Below, in pieces: positions 56,173 to 64,000 of a DNA stretch of 64,000 nt. The notes under the pieces are model-generated. The model saw nothing but the letters and a program-made list of their open reading frames with translations, did not search any database and was not told where the DNA came from. This DNA comes from Aquipseudomonas ullengensis (GTDB lineage: Bacteria > Pseudomonadota > Gammaproteobacteria > Pseudomonadales > Pseudomonadaceae): positions 124,001 to 188,000 of the forward strand of contig NZ_JACJUD010000007.1 of NCBI RefSeq assembly GCF_014174475.1. Reading direction: 5' to 3'. Position 1 is the stretch's first letter; each line of letters starts with the position of its first letter. The position numbers were made by a program, and so were the translations under genes.

Positions 56173-56670
56173 ATGTCGCGCTTTTCCGTTGTGTGTTCCG
56201 CTCTGTTGCTGGTGGCCAGCACACCGCTGCTGGCCGATGAAGCCAGCCATGCCGCCCAGGCCAAGCGCCTGCTGGAGCTGACCCATGCGAAGAACCTGAC
56301 CGTCCCGGTTTACTCCCAGGTACGCCAGGCCTTCGAGCAGCGTTTTGTCGAGGCGAAGGCGCCGGAAAGCAAGAAGGCCCTGCTTGAAAGCTACCAGGCC
56401 AAGGCCAATGCGGCGCTGGACAAGGCCATCGGCTGGCAGAAGCTGGAGCCGCAGATGGTCAGCCTGTATTCCGCCGCGTTCACCGAGGCCGAGTTGAAGG
56501 AGCTGATCGCCTTCTACCAGAGCCCGACCGGCAGCAAGGTACTGGCGCGCATGCCGGCGTTGATGGCGCAGTCGGTGCAGATTTCCCAGTCGCAGCTGCA
56601 GCCGGCGGTACCACAAGTGAACAAGCTGCTCACCGACATGAGCGCCGAACTGGCGCCGAAGCAGCCATGA
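56173..56670 (+). CDS. DUF2059 family exported protein
   Basis: A 165-residue protein from the ATG at 56173 with AGGA about 9 bases upstream. Signal peptide MSRFSVVCSALLLVASTPLLA, then a helical domain with the family block YSAAFTEAELKELIAFYQSPTGSKVLARMPALM. DUF2059 proteins are periplasmic and of unknown function. It overlaps bolA by 4 bp. A MITE sits in its leader and may supply or interrupt its promoter. Confidence 0.85.
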   Translation: MSRFSVVCSALLLVASTPLLADEASHAAQAKRLLELTHAKNLTVPVYSQVRQAFEQRFVEAKAPESKKALLESYQAKANAALDKAIGWQKLEPQMVSLYSAAFTEAELKELIAFYQSPTGSKVLARMPALMAQSVQISQSQLQPAVPQVNKLLTDMSAELAPKQP

Positions 56671-56975
56671 GCATGCGCGAGCGCATCCTGCAGGCCTTCG
56701 CGGCCCTGCAGCCGGAACACCTTGAGGTGCTGGACGAGAGCCACATGCACAGCCGTGGCCAGGAAACCCACTACAAGGCAATCATCGTCAGCACTGCTTT
56801 CAGCGGCCTGAATGCGGTCAAGCGCCACCAGAAGGTCTACGCCAGCCTGGGTGAGCTGATGGGCCAGTTCCACGCCCTGGCCTTGCACACCTATACCCCC
56901 GAGGAATGGGCGGAGCAGGCTTCGGCAGTGCCTGATTCGCCAACCTGCAAGGGCGGCAGCAAGCACGACCACTAG
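56667..56975 (+). CDS. bolA: BolA family protein
   Basis: A 102-residue protein. Seen: LQPEHLEVLDESHMHSRGQETHYKAIIVSTAF and AVKRHQKVYASLGELMGQFHALALHTYTPEEW, the BolA fold with the conserved histidines. BolA proteins pair with monothiol glutaredoxins in iron-sulfur handling and affect cell shape and biofilm. ATG overlaps the DUF2059 stop (ATGA), so translation is coupled. Confidence 0.92.
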   Translation: MSMRERILQAFAALQPEHLEVLDESHMHSRGQETHYKAIIVSTAFSGLNAVKRHQKVYASLGELMGQFHALALHTYTPEEWAEQASAVPDSPTCKGGSKHDH

Positions 56976-57053
56976 GTCGGCGCCTTTCGGCGGCTCGCGC
57001 TCCGTTGATCCAGGTCAGGTGCGCGGCTGCCCTGGCCTGCGTTAGAATCGCGT

Positions 57054-57077
57054 CTGCGCCGGCCTTTGCCGGCGCAG
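57054..57077 (+). promoter_or_regulatory. Strong leader hairpin upstream of trhO
   Basis: CTGCGCCGGC (57054-57063) and GCCGGCGCAG (57068-57077) form a perfect 10-bp stem with a 4-base loop, 54 bp before the trhO ATG. No T tract. Could end bolA transcripts or act in the trhO leader. Confidence 0.55.
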
Positions 57078-57131
57078 TCGTTTAAACCCCGGTCCGTCCT
57101 TTACGAGGTCGACCACTGGAGAGAAGTCCCG

Positions 57132-58067
57132 ATGACTGCAAAGATCGTCGTCGCGGCGCTGTACAAGTTCGTCTCCCTGCCGGACTACGAAGCGCTGCGC
57201 GAACCCCTGCTGCAAACCCTGCTCGATAACGACATCAAAGGCACCCTGTTGCTGGCCGAAGAAGGTATCAACGGTACCGTCTCCGGCTCCCGTGCCGGCA
57301 TCGACGGCCTGCTTGCCTGGTTCAGCCTGGATGCACGCCTGGCCGATATCGACCACAAGGAATCCTTCTGCGACGAACAGCCGTTCTATCGCACCAAGGT
57401 CAAGCTGAAGAAGGAAATCGTCACCCTCGGCGTGCCGGGCGTCGACCCCAATCGCCTGGTCGGCACCTACGTCGAGCCGCAGGACTGGAACGCCCTGATC
57501 AGCGACCCCGAAGTGCTGCTGATCGACACCCGCAACGACTACGAAGTGTCCATCGGCACCTTCGAGGGCGCGGTCGACCCGCAGACCAAGTCGTTCCGCG
57601 ACTTCCCCGAGTACATCAAGGCGCATTACGACCCGGCCAAGCACAAGAAGGTCGCGATGTTCTGCACCGGCGGCATCCGCTGCGAGAAGGCCTCCAGCTA
57701 CATGCTAGGCGAAGGCTTCGAAGAGGTGTTCCACCTCAAGGGCGGCATTCTCAAATACCTGGAAGAAGTGCCCCAGGCCGAGACCAAATGGCGCGGCGAC
57801 TGCTTCGTGTTCGACAACCGCGTCACCGTGCGCCACGATCTTTCCGAGGGTGATTACGACCAGTGCCACGCCTGTCGTACCCCGGTTTCCATCGAAGATC
57901 GCCAGTCCGAGCACTATGCCCCGGGCATCAGCTGCCCGCATTGCTGGGACTCGCTGCCGGAGAAAACCCGCACCAGCGCCCGCGAGCGACAGAAGCAGAT
58001 CGAGATCGCCCAGGCGCGCAACCTGCCACACCCCATCGGCTACAACTACAAGGCCGTCGACCAGTAA
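57132..58067 (+). CDS. trhO: tRNA uridine(34) hydroxylase TrhO (rhodanese family, YceA)
   Basis: A 311-residue protein from the ATG at 57132 (TGGAGAG upstream). Seen: the N-terminal ACT-like domain with GTLLLAEEGINGTVSGS, the rhodanese domain with LIDTRNDYEVSIGTFEGAVDP and the active-site cysteine in MFCTGGIRCEK, and a C-terminal Cys-rich segment QCHACRTPV and CPHCW. TrhO makes 5-hydroxyuridine at tRNA position 34 with oxygen. The stop TAA is also the left TAA of the MITE 2 target duplication. Confidence 0.93.
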   Translation: MTAKIVVAALYKFVSLPDYEALREPLLQTLLDNDIKGTLLLAEEGINGTVSGSRAGIDGLLAWFSLDARLADIDHKESFCDEQPFYRTKVKLKKEIVTLGVPGVDPNRLVGTYVEPQDWNALISDPEVLLIDTRNDYEVSIGTFEGAVDPQTKSFRDFPEYIKAHYDPAKHKKVAMFCTGGIRCEKASSYMLGEGFEEVFHLKGGILKYLEEVPQAETKWRGDCFVFDNRVTVRHDLSEGDYDQCHACRTPVSIEDRQSEHYAPGISCPHCWDSLPEKTRTSARERQKQIEIAQARNLPHPIGYNYKAVDQ

Positions 58068-58235
58068 GAATCTGTTCAAAGTCTGCTGCGCGTCGGCCCT
58101 GCTGCGTTAAAAACAGGCTCGGAATGCTCATTTACAGCTAGTAAACTCCGCTTCTTCGCCTGTTTTGACCAGCCGGAGGCTGTTACTAACGTAGCGCCTT
58201 GCATGGCTCTAGCTCGCGAGACTTTGAACAGATTC
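58068..58235. mobile_element. MITE-like element 2 (168 bp) with TAA target duplication
   Basis: Ends GAATCTGTTCAAAGTCT and AGACTTTGAACAGATTC are a perfect 17-bp inverted repeat, flanked by TAA on both sides (58065-58067, 58236-58238). Inner repeat AAAACAGGC/GCCTGTTTT. Core GAATGCTCATTTACAG and GTAAACTCCGCTT matches element 1 in reverse orientation. Inserted between trhO and the DsbA-like gene. Confidence 0.8.
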
Positions 58236-58248
58236 TAAGGACAAGCCC

Positions 58249-58884
58249 GTGCGCTCACCTCGTCTGCTCTATGTGATGGACCCCATGTGCTCCTGGTGCT
58301 GGGGCTTCGCGCCAGTGGTCGAGGCGTTGGCTGCACAGGCGCTGGCGGCGGGTGTGCCCCTGCACCTGGTGGTCGGTGGCTTGCGCCAGGAGCGGGCAGC
58401 GCTCGATCCGGTGAGTAAGGTGCGCATTCTCGCCCACTGGCAGGCAGTCAATGCCCGCACCGGGCAACTGTTCAACTTCCATGACGCGCTGCCCGATGGC
58501 CTGGTCTACAACACCGAGCCTGCCTGCCGCGCCCTGGTGACGGCGCGCAGCCTGGATGAACAGAGCGTGTGGCCGCTGGCGCAGCAGATCCAGGAAGCCT
58601 TCTATGCCGATGGCCTGGATGTCACCCGCGCCCAGGTGCTGGTGAAGCTGGCCGAACAGGCCGGGATTCCGCGCATCGAGTTCGCTGAAATGTTCGACAG
58701 CGAGCAGATGCATGCCGCGACGGCTGCCGATTTCGCCTGGGTGCAGGACCTCGGTATTGCTGGTTTTCCCACCTTGCTCGCCGAGCGCGACGGCCAACTG
58801 GCTTTGCTGACCAATGGCTACCAGCCGCTGGAAGAGCTGGCGCCGATGCTGGAGCGCTGGCTGGAGCGAGGTGCCCGTGGTTGA
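58249..58884 (+). CDS. DsbA/FrnE-like thioredoxin-fold protein
   Basis: A 211-residue protein from a GTG at 58249 with TAAGGA upstream, lying just after MITE 2. Seen: the CSWC active site (Cys14-Cys17) in MDPMCSWCWGF, an inserted helical domain and the cis-proline loop GIAGFPTLL. No signal peptide, so it is probably cytoplasmic, like FrnE or 2-hydroxychromene isomerase-type DsbA proteins. Overlaps the ABC exporter start by about 8 bp. Confidence 0.85.
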   Translation: MRSPRLLYVMDPMCSWCWGFAPVVEALAAQALAAGVPLHLVVGGLRQERAALDPVSKVRILAHWQAVNARTGQLFNFHDALPDGLVYNTEPACRALVTARSLDEQSVWPLAQQIQEAFYADGLDVTRAQVLVKLAEQAGIPRIEFAEMFDSEQMHAATAADFAWVQDLGIAGFPTLLAERDGQLALLTNGYQPLEELAPMLERWLERGARG

Positions 58885-60655
58885 TCGTCTGACCTGGGCA
58901 GAAATCCGCCAACTGGCGTTTCGTCACCGCAAGGCCTTGCTGCTTGCCAACCTGATTGCTGTGGTCGCTACCCTGTGCAGTGTGCCGATTCCCTTGCTGC
59001 TGCCGTTGCTGGTGGATGAAGTGCTGCTCAAGCAGGGCGATGCGGCGTTGAAGGTCATGGACCGCTTCCTGCCCCAGCAATGGGAAGGGGCGGCCGGCTA
59101 TATCGGTCTGATGCTCGGCCTGACCCTGCTGCTGCGGGTGGGTGCGTTGATCAGCAACGTGCTGCAGGCGCGCCTGTTTGCCCGGCTGTCCAAGGACGTG
59201 ATCTATCGTCTGCGCATTCGTTTGATTGAGCGCCTCAAGCGCATCGCCCTCGCCGAGTACGAAAACCTCGGTGGCGGCACGGTCAGCGCGCACCTGGTCA
59301 CCGATCTGGACACCCTCGATAAGTTCATCGGCGAGACCCTGAGCAAGGTGCTGGTGGCGCTGCTGACCCTGACCGGCACGGCGGCGATCCTGATCTGGAT
59401 GCACTGGCAGCTGGCGCTGCTGATCCTGTTGTTCAACCCGCTGGTGATCTACGCCACGGTGCAGCTGGGCAAGCGGGTCAAGGGCCTGAAGAAGCTGGAG
59501 AACGACAGCACCTCGCGCTTCACCCAGGCGCTCACCGAAACCCTGGAAGCCATCCAGGAAGTGCGCGCCGGCAATCGCCAGGGTTACTTCCTCGGTCGCC
59601 TGGGCCTCAAGGCCCGCGAGGTGCGCGACTACGCGGTTGCCTCGCAGTGGAAGAGCGATGCGGCGAGCCGCAGCAGCGGTTTGCTGTTCCAGTTCGGTAT
59701 CGACGTGTTCCGCGCGGCAGCGATGATCACCGTGCTGTTCTCCGACCTGTCGATCGGCCAGATGCTCGCGGTGTTCAGCTATCTGTGGTTCATGATCGGG
59801 CCGGTGGAGCAACTGCTCAACATGCAGTACGCCTACTACGCCGCCGGCGGCGCCCTGCAGCGCATCAACGAGCTTCTGGCGCGGGCCGACGAGCCGCAAT
59901 ACCCGGGCCGCATTGATCCGTTCAAGGGGCGCGAGACGGTGGGTGTCGAGGTGCGCGGGCTGACCTTCGCCTACGGCGAGGAACCGGTGCTGGACGATCT
60001 CAACCTGACCATCGCCCCCGGTGAAAAGGTCGCCCTGGTCGGTGCCAGTGGTGGTGGCAAAAGCACCCTGGTGCAATTGCTGCTCGGCCTCTATTCGGCC
60101 CAGGCTGGCAGCATCCGCTATGGCGGCGCGAGCCTCGAGGAAGTCGGCCTGGAAACCGTGCGCGAGAACGTGGCGGTGGTGTTGCAGCATCCGGCGCTGT
60201 TCAACGACACGGTGCGCGCCAACCTGTGCATGGGCCGCGAGCGCGATGAAGCGGCCTGCTGGAAGGCCCTTGAGATCGCCCAGCTGGCGGCGACCATCCG
60301 CGCCTTGCCGCAGGGCCTGGACAGCGTGGTCGGGCGTTCCGGTGTGCGCCTGTCCGGTGGCCAGCGTCAGCGTCTGGCGGTGGCGCGCATGGTGCTGGCC
60401 GATCCACGGGTGGTAATTCTCGACGAGGCGACTTCGGCGCTGGATGCCGCGACCGAGTACGCTCTGCACCAGGCACTCGGCACCTTCCTCAAGGGCCGCA
60501 CCACGCTAATCGTCGCGCACCGCCTGAGCGCGGTGAAGCAGGCGGATCGGGTGTTGGTGTTCGATGGCGGACGCATTGCCGAGGACGGCGACCATCAGCA
60601 GTTGATTGCCGATGGCGGACTGTATGCCCGCTTGTACGGCCACCTACAGCACTGA
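58877..60655 (+). CDS. ABC exporter, fused permease-ATPase
   Basis: About 592 residues from a GTG at 58877 (CGAGG just upstream; GTG 58871 also possible). An exporter transmembrane domain of six spans (about 20-320) is fused to an ATPase with Walker A GASGGGKST, signature LSGGQRQRLAVARM, Walker B VVILDEATSALD and switch His in VAHRL. MsbA/heterodimer-type exporters move lipids, drugs or peptides; substrate unknown. Coupled to the DsbA-like gene by overlap. Order matches P. aeruginosa PA0859-PA0860 as I recall. Confidence 0.88.
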   Translation: MVDRLTWAEIRQLAFRHRKALLLANLIAVVATLCSVPIPLLLPLLVDEVLLKQGDAALKVMDRFLPQQWEGAAGYIGLMLGLTLLLRVGALISNVLQARLFARLSKDVIYRLRIRLIERLKRIALAEYENLGGGTVSAHLVTDLDTLDKFIGETLSKVLVALLTLTGTAAILIWMHWQLALLILLFNPLVIYATVQLGKRVKGLKKLENDSTSRFTQALTETLEAIQEVRAGNRQGYFLGRLGLKAREVRDYAVASQWKSDAASRSSGLLFQFGIDVFRAAAMITVLFSDLSIGQMLAVFSYLWFMIGPVEQLLNMQYAYYAAGGALQRINELLARADEPQYPGRIDPFKGRETVGVEVRGLTFAYGEEPVLDDLNLTIAPGEKVALVGASGGGKSTLVQLLLGLYSAQAGSIRYGGASLEEVGLETVRENVAVVLQHPALFNDTVRANLCMGRERDEAACWKALEIAQLAATIRALPQGLDSVVGRSGVRLSGGQRQRLAVARMVLADPRVVILDEATSALDAATEYALHQALGTFLKGRTTLIVAHRLSAVKQADRVLVFDGGRIAEDGDHQQLIADGGLYARLYGHLQH

Positions 60656-60661
60656 CAGGCG

Positions 60662-60687
60662 AAAAAAAGCCGCCTTGCAGGCGGCTT
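60662..60687 (-). terminator. Terminator of the TorF-like gene
   Basis: Perfect 9-bp stem AAGCCGCCT/AGGCGGCTT (60667-60675, 60679-60687); on the minus strand it is followed by a T7 run. On the plus strand only two T follow, so it mainly serves the minus-strand gene. Confidence 0.85.
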
Positions 60688-60760
60688 CAACCAAAGGATC
60701 TCACACGCATCGGGCGCTTCACGGCGCCCGCTTTGGTTAGTGTCTGTGGTGGTGCAAGTC

Positions 60761-61498
60761 TTAGAAAGACTTGGAGACCGACAGGGTTGCAGCGGCATCG
60801 CACAGGCCGTCGTCGGCGGTCTGCCAGGTGCACTCTTCGTCGTTCATGTCGGTGTCGCTGTACACCAGGGCGAAGTCCAGGCCGACCAGGGTCTTGCTCA
60901 GGCCCACGCTCCAGTCCTTGTACTTGTCGTCGCCATCGGCACCGTCGACCGGGTCCTTGTAGTCGCTCAGGCCGTAGGACAGCGACAGGCCGATTTCATA
61001 GGGCAGCTCGTAGTCGTAGCTGACGTAGGTGTAGAGCTTGCTCTGCGGGTCGTAGGCGTACTTGCCGCCCAGGGTGAAACCGAAGGCGCTGATGCTGGCC
61101 AGGACTTCGTCGCTGTTCCAGACGCTGGCTTGCGGATAGGTGTAGGTAGCCCAGGACAGGTCGTAGCTGACGTCCTCGGTGATGCTGCCTGCGAAGCCGG
61201 CGTAGTAGTCGACCTCCATGTCGGCGCCGCCCTTGTTACCGGTGAACAGCTCGTCATCCACGTTGGAGGCCCACACACCAACATACAGACCGCTTTCATG
61301 GGCGACATCAAGGCTGCCCTGGATTGCACCGGCACCGCCGGTTTGCGACTGGCCGCGCCAGATGTAATCGCTGGCCAGGGTCGCGGTCATGCTGACGTCG
61401 AATTCGCCCGCTGCGCTTTTGAAGGTTTCGGAGACGGCTAGGCCGCTGAACGCAAGAGTAGAAGCGGCGGAAATCGCCAGGGTCAGTTTCTTCAGCAT
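60761..61498 (-). CDS. TorF family putative outer membrane porin
   Basis: A 245-residue protein with a signal peptide (cleavage near LAVSE) and a C-terminal phenylalanine (LSVSKSF). Seen: the family start SMTATLASDYIWRGQSQTGGAGAIQGSLDVAHESGLYVGVWASNVD and alternating beta strands. Outer membrane barrel of unknown transport role. The leader upstream is AT-rich (61540-61670). Confidence 0.88.
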   Translation of the reverse strand: MLKKLTLAISAASTLAFSGLAVSETFKSAAGEFDVSMTATLASDYIWRGQSQTGGAGAIQGSLDVAHESGLYVGVWASNVDDELFTGNKGGADMEVDYYAGFAGSITEDVSYDLSWATYTYPQASVWNSDEVLASISAFGFTLGGKYAYDPQSKLYTYVSYDYELPYEIGLSLSYGLSDYKDPVDGADGDDKYKDWSVGLSKTLVGLDFALVYSDTDMNDEECTWQTADDGLCDAAATLSVSKSF

Positions 61499-61791
61499 GG
61501 TCTTACTCCAGAGTGCGAAAAGTGTTGGGGGCTTCCCCTTTGGGGTCGTTAGCGTTAATCGCTATTTTTATTAAGCCAATTGCGTCTAAGCACAGGCCTT
61601 GCCAACTTTTTAAAAGTGCTTTTAAAACAGCTGTTTACGAAAGTTATATCGATTTATATCCGTTTACTGTCGTGCAGCAGGGGCGCACCTGTCCTGGTTT
61701 GTGCGCGTTCATGGCGCATTTTCAATGCGCTTGGATAGCTGGCTTGGCGCTTGCAGAGAACCCTCGTCTTCAGTCAGTGAGAGATGTGTCT

Positions 61792-62598
61792 ATGCGTGCT
61801 GTTTTTGTCGGTCTGGCCTGCCTGGGTGCGGCTTGCGCGAGTGCGGGAGAGTTGCGGGTGACGACCGGGCAGACGTACCTGATCGACCAGCCTGTGCTGC
61901 ATCTCGAACGCCTGCTGCTCGAAGATGGCGCGACTCTGCGGGTCCAGCCGGGTATCGAGAAGGTGCAGATATATGCCGAGCAAGCCTGGATTGGTCGCGA
62001 TGTACATCTATTGGCTGCCGGCGGTGACGGGCGCCCCGGACAGAGTGGCGCTGCAGCGACTGATGCCAGCGGCTGCGACGATGGTGCGCCCGGTATGGAC
62101 GGCGAGGCCGGGCAGGCCGGCAGCTCAGGCGTTAGCGTTGAACTGGCGCTGGGCCTGCGCAGTTTTGGCTCGATGCGCCTCGATACCCACGGCGGTGCAG
62201 GTGGCGCCGGTGGTAATGGCGGAAGCGGCGGCGCCGGTGGTTCGGCTGATACCTGTGCCGGCGGCAGCGGTGGGACTGGCGGCAGTGCTGGTGCGGGCGG
62301 CGTGGGAGGGCGCGGCGGTGATGTGCTGGTGCGCTACTGGAGCCTGAGCGCCGACGGCTACATCCCGATCAGCAACTACGGCCCCGGCGTGCAGGTACTT
62401 ACCTCGGGCGGCGCGGGTGCACCGTCTGGTCAGGCGGGCGAGGGCGGTGCCGGCGGCACCGGGCAACTGGTCAAACGCCCGACCGGGATCAAGGTATTCC
62501 GCAATCCAGGCATCGCAGGGCAACCGGGTGCCGCTGCGGCCTACGGCGAAGCGGGCGCTTCCGGGCATTTTCTGATCCAGCCACAGGCGGCACCTTGA
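61792..62598 (+). CDS. Secreted glycine-rich, collagen-like protein
   Basis: A 268-residue protein from the ATG at 61792 (GAGAG upstream), chosen because it opens a clear signal peptide MRAVFVGLACLGAACASAG. An in-frame ATG at 61513 gives only a non-homologous extension. Mature part: a short beta-rich N-terminal domain (about 20-75), then Gly-X-Y-like blocks (GDGRPGQSG, GMDGEAGQAG), a GGAGG-type run (about 135-180) and a Gly/Pro-rich tail. Two isolated cysteines (in SGCDDG and DTCAGG). I do not recognise a named family. Might be surface or matrix associated. Confidence 0.65.
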   Translation: MRAVFVGLACLGAACASAGELRVTTGQTYLIDQPVLHLERLLLEDGATLRVQPGIEKVQIYAEQAWIGRDVHLLAAGGDGRPGQSGAAATDASGCDDGAPGMDGEAGQAGSSGVSVELALGLRSFGSMRLDTHGGAGGAGGNGGSGGAGGSADTCAGGSGGTGGSAGAGGVGGRGGDVLVRYWSLSADGYIPISNYGPGVQVLTSGGAGAPSGQAGEGGAGGTGQLVKRPTGIKVFRNPGIAGQPGAAAAYGEAGASGHFLIQPQAAP

Positions 62599-62616
62599 AG
62601 CGGGAGTGGTGAGAAA

Positions 62617-62647
62617 GCAAAGAGCCGCCCAGTGGGCGGCTCTTTGC
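62617..62647. terminator. Bidirectional hairpin terminator
   Basis: Perfect 14-bp stem GCAAAGAGCCGCCC/GGGCGGCTCTTTGC (62617-62630, 62634-62647), 3-base loop, short T/A-rich flanks. Shared by the collagen-like gene and the convergent TolC-family gene. Confidence 0.8.
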
Positions 62648-62659
62648 ATTTCAGGGGGT

Positions 62660-64000
62660 TCAGTTGCTCGGCTGCAGATCACCCGACTGCCAGCGGGTTT
62701 CGCTGTCGCTGAGTGCCTGGGCGATATCGCTCAACTGAGTCGACGGCAGGGTGCTAGGCAGTGGGTCTTGGCCAACGCTGGCGAACAGCTGGCCGTAACT
62801 GTTGCGCAGTTCGGCGTAGGCGAGATCGCGGCGAAGATCGGCTTGCAGCGCATTCAGCTCACCCTGGATCAATTCCAGCTCACCGATGCCCTGGGCCTTG
62901 TAGCGGTTGCGCAGCTGTTCGACGATTTGGCTGTCGAGCCCGGCCAGTTGCTGGCTGGTCTGGAACTGGCGCTGGGCTTCGTTGAAGTTGGCGTTGGCCA
63001 CGTAGAGCTGTGCCAGCACGGCCATGGACATCGCCTGGCGACGGGCTTTCGTCACCTCTTCGCCGGCTTTGGCCACGTCGATGGCGGCGGGGCCGGAGAG
63101 CACGTTGAACAGGTTCCAGGTGACCTTCACGCCATAGTCGGCCCAGCTCTGGTTGACCAGGAAGGAGTTGCTGTCGTAATGGCCGCCGGCGGAGAACTCC
63201 AGGCCGGGCAGCAGGCGCAGCATGGCCTTGCGGGTTTCCGCGGCGCTGATGCGTGCCTGGTAGTCCTGTTCGCGCAGCTCGGGGCGGCTGGCCAGGGCTT
63301 CTTGTTCCAGCACACCGAGCTCGACCTTGAGCTCCGGCACCGAGTAATCATCGTTGGCCGCCAAGGTCAGGTCGCTGCCCATGGGAAGGTTGATCAGGGT
63401 CGCCAGTTCGGTCTTGGCCAGCGACAGGGCGCGGCGCTGATCTTCCAACTGGCGGGTCGCTTCGATCAGGGCGCGCTGGTAGCTGAGTGCCTGAATCGGG
63501 TCACCGATACGCTGGCTGCTCAGGCTCTGGCTGTTGCTGCGGGCTTGGTCGACGCGCGCCATCAGGCTGTCGATCTGGGTTAGCAGGCGCTCGGCCGCCA
63601 CGGCGCGCCAGTAGGCGGAGCGCACGTCCTGGATGATGGTGTGTACGACCTTGCGCCGGCGTTCCTGCACGATCAGGCGCTGGTCGCCTTGCTGCTTGGC
63701 GCTGACGTAGGCGACGCCGAAGTCCAGCACGTTCCACACCATGGTCAGATCCGCTACGCCACGGTCACGATCCTGCGAGGTGGAAGGCTCCAGGGACTGA
63801 GTGCCGGTCTGCACGCTTTCGCTGCTGGAAGCACTGACGTTGTCCCGGCCGGCATAACCGGCGGAGAGTGCCATGCGCGGCAGCATGTCGAAGGTGGCGA
63901 GGTCGACCTGGCGCTGGGCCATGGCTTCTTCCATCACCTTGAGACGGCCTTCGAGGTTGTATTTAACCGCGCGGGCCATGGCCTCATGCAGGGTCAGCGG
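62660..64000 (-). CDS. TolC-family outer membrane efflux protein, 5' partial
   Basis: About 446 residues are inside the window; the frame stays open to the right edge with the family start PLTLHEAMARAVKYN, so the signal peptide lies outside. Seen: two OEP repeats with heptad-rich helices (YWRAVAAERLLTQIDSLMARVDQARSNSQSL and AQLYVANANFNEAQRQF) and FNEAQR/YKAQGIGELELIQGE turns. It forms the outer channel of a tripartite efflux or type I secretion system; no inner partners are visible here. Confidence 0.88.
   Translation of the reverse strand, partial: PLTLHEAMARAVKYNLEGRLKVMEEAMAQRQVDLATFDMLPRMALSAGYAGRDNVSASSSESVQTGTQSLEPSTSQDRDRGVADLTMVWNVLDFGVAYVSAKQQGDQRLIVQERRRKVVHTIIQDVRSAYWRAVAAERLLTQIDSLMARVDQARSNSQSLSSQRIGDPIQALSYQRALIEATRQLEDQRRALSLAKTELATLINLPMGSDLTLAANDDYSVPELKVELGVLEQEALASRPELREQDYQARISAAETRKAMLRLLPGLEFSAGGHYDSNSFLVNQSWADYGVKVTWNLFNVLSGPAAIDVAKAGEEVTKARRQAMSMAVLAQLYVANANFNEAQRQFQTSQQLAGLDSQIVEQLRNRYKAQGIGELELIQGELNALQADLRRDLAYAELRNSYGQLFASVGQDPLPSTLPSTQLSDIAQALSDSETRWQSGDLQPSN

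Noticed and set aside
58622..60469. A 615-codon open frame opposite the ABC exporter
   Set aside because: His/Gln/Arg-rich shadow of a gene with clear Walker motifs on the plus strand; no start signal.

Overview
The window is about 64 kb of GC-rich DNA, densely coding on both strands, and it reads as a Pseudomonas chromosome. The main evidence is a class I.1 lipase with its dedicated foldase, a Bra/Liv branched-chain amino acid transporter operon, an osmoprotectant NAGGN operon beside a 7TMR-DISM hybrid kinase, and a block fumC - DUF2804 - DUF2059 - bolA - trhO - dsbA-like - ABC exporter. I recall the same gene order in P. aeruginosa (from memory, not checked). There are no rRNA or tRNA genes, no CRISPR array and no complete insertion sequence. 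Two short non-autonomous elements (MITE-like) flank the bolA/trhO genes.

Layout. 1-4.85 kb: an aldehyde dehydrogenase (cut by the window edge), a Zn alcohol dehydrogenase and two acyl-CoA dehydrogenases, ending in a strong terminator; an alcohol-to-acyl-CoA oxidation operon. 5-7.2 kb: lipase and lipase chaperone on the minus strand behind a sigma-54-type promoter. 8-21.5 kb: the most unusual block. It holds an AtuA-like/DUF4387 pair, a DUF1302/DUF1329 envelope pair, an HTH protein fused to a citrate-synthase-like domain whose active site looks eroded, a MipA/OmpV outer membrane protein, a CitMHS carrier, a D-2-hydroxyacid dehydrogenase, a LeuC/LeuD-like hydro-lyase and an MmgE/PrpD protein. 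Three promoter regions in this block carry nearly the same 23-bp sequence in the same orientation relative to their genes. I read the block as one regulon for uptake and breakdown of a citrate-like polycarboxylic acid, with the HTH-citrate-synthase-like protein as the probable regulator.

21.7-28 kb: two tandem 33-residue membrane microproteins, a FAN1-type nuclease with an XPD/DinG-like nuclease-helicase, and a HipBA toxin-antitoxin pair in a locally AT-rich stretch. 28-33 kb: the branched-chain amino acid ABC transporter. 33-36 kb: small conserved proteins and a GlxR/Hyi-like pair. 35.8-38 kb: a solitary 729-residue tubulin/FtsZ-like GTPase, one of the most interesting genes here. 38.3-40.9 kb: a consensus sigma-54 promoter ahead of an MFS transporter, then small conserved proteins. 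40.9-48.5 kb: hybrid kinase plus NAGGN synthesis genes. 48.7-54.7 kb: mnmC, polyphosphate:AMP phosphotransferase, a small DUF6316-like protein, a quinone reductase and fumarase C. 54.8-60.7 kb: the fumC-to-ABC-exporter block with the two MITEs. 60.7-64 kb: a TorF-like outer membrane protein, a secreted glycine-rich collagen-like protein and a TolC-family protein cut by the window end.

Functions are read from sequence motifs and family memory only; no database search was possible.
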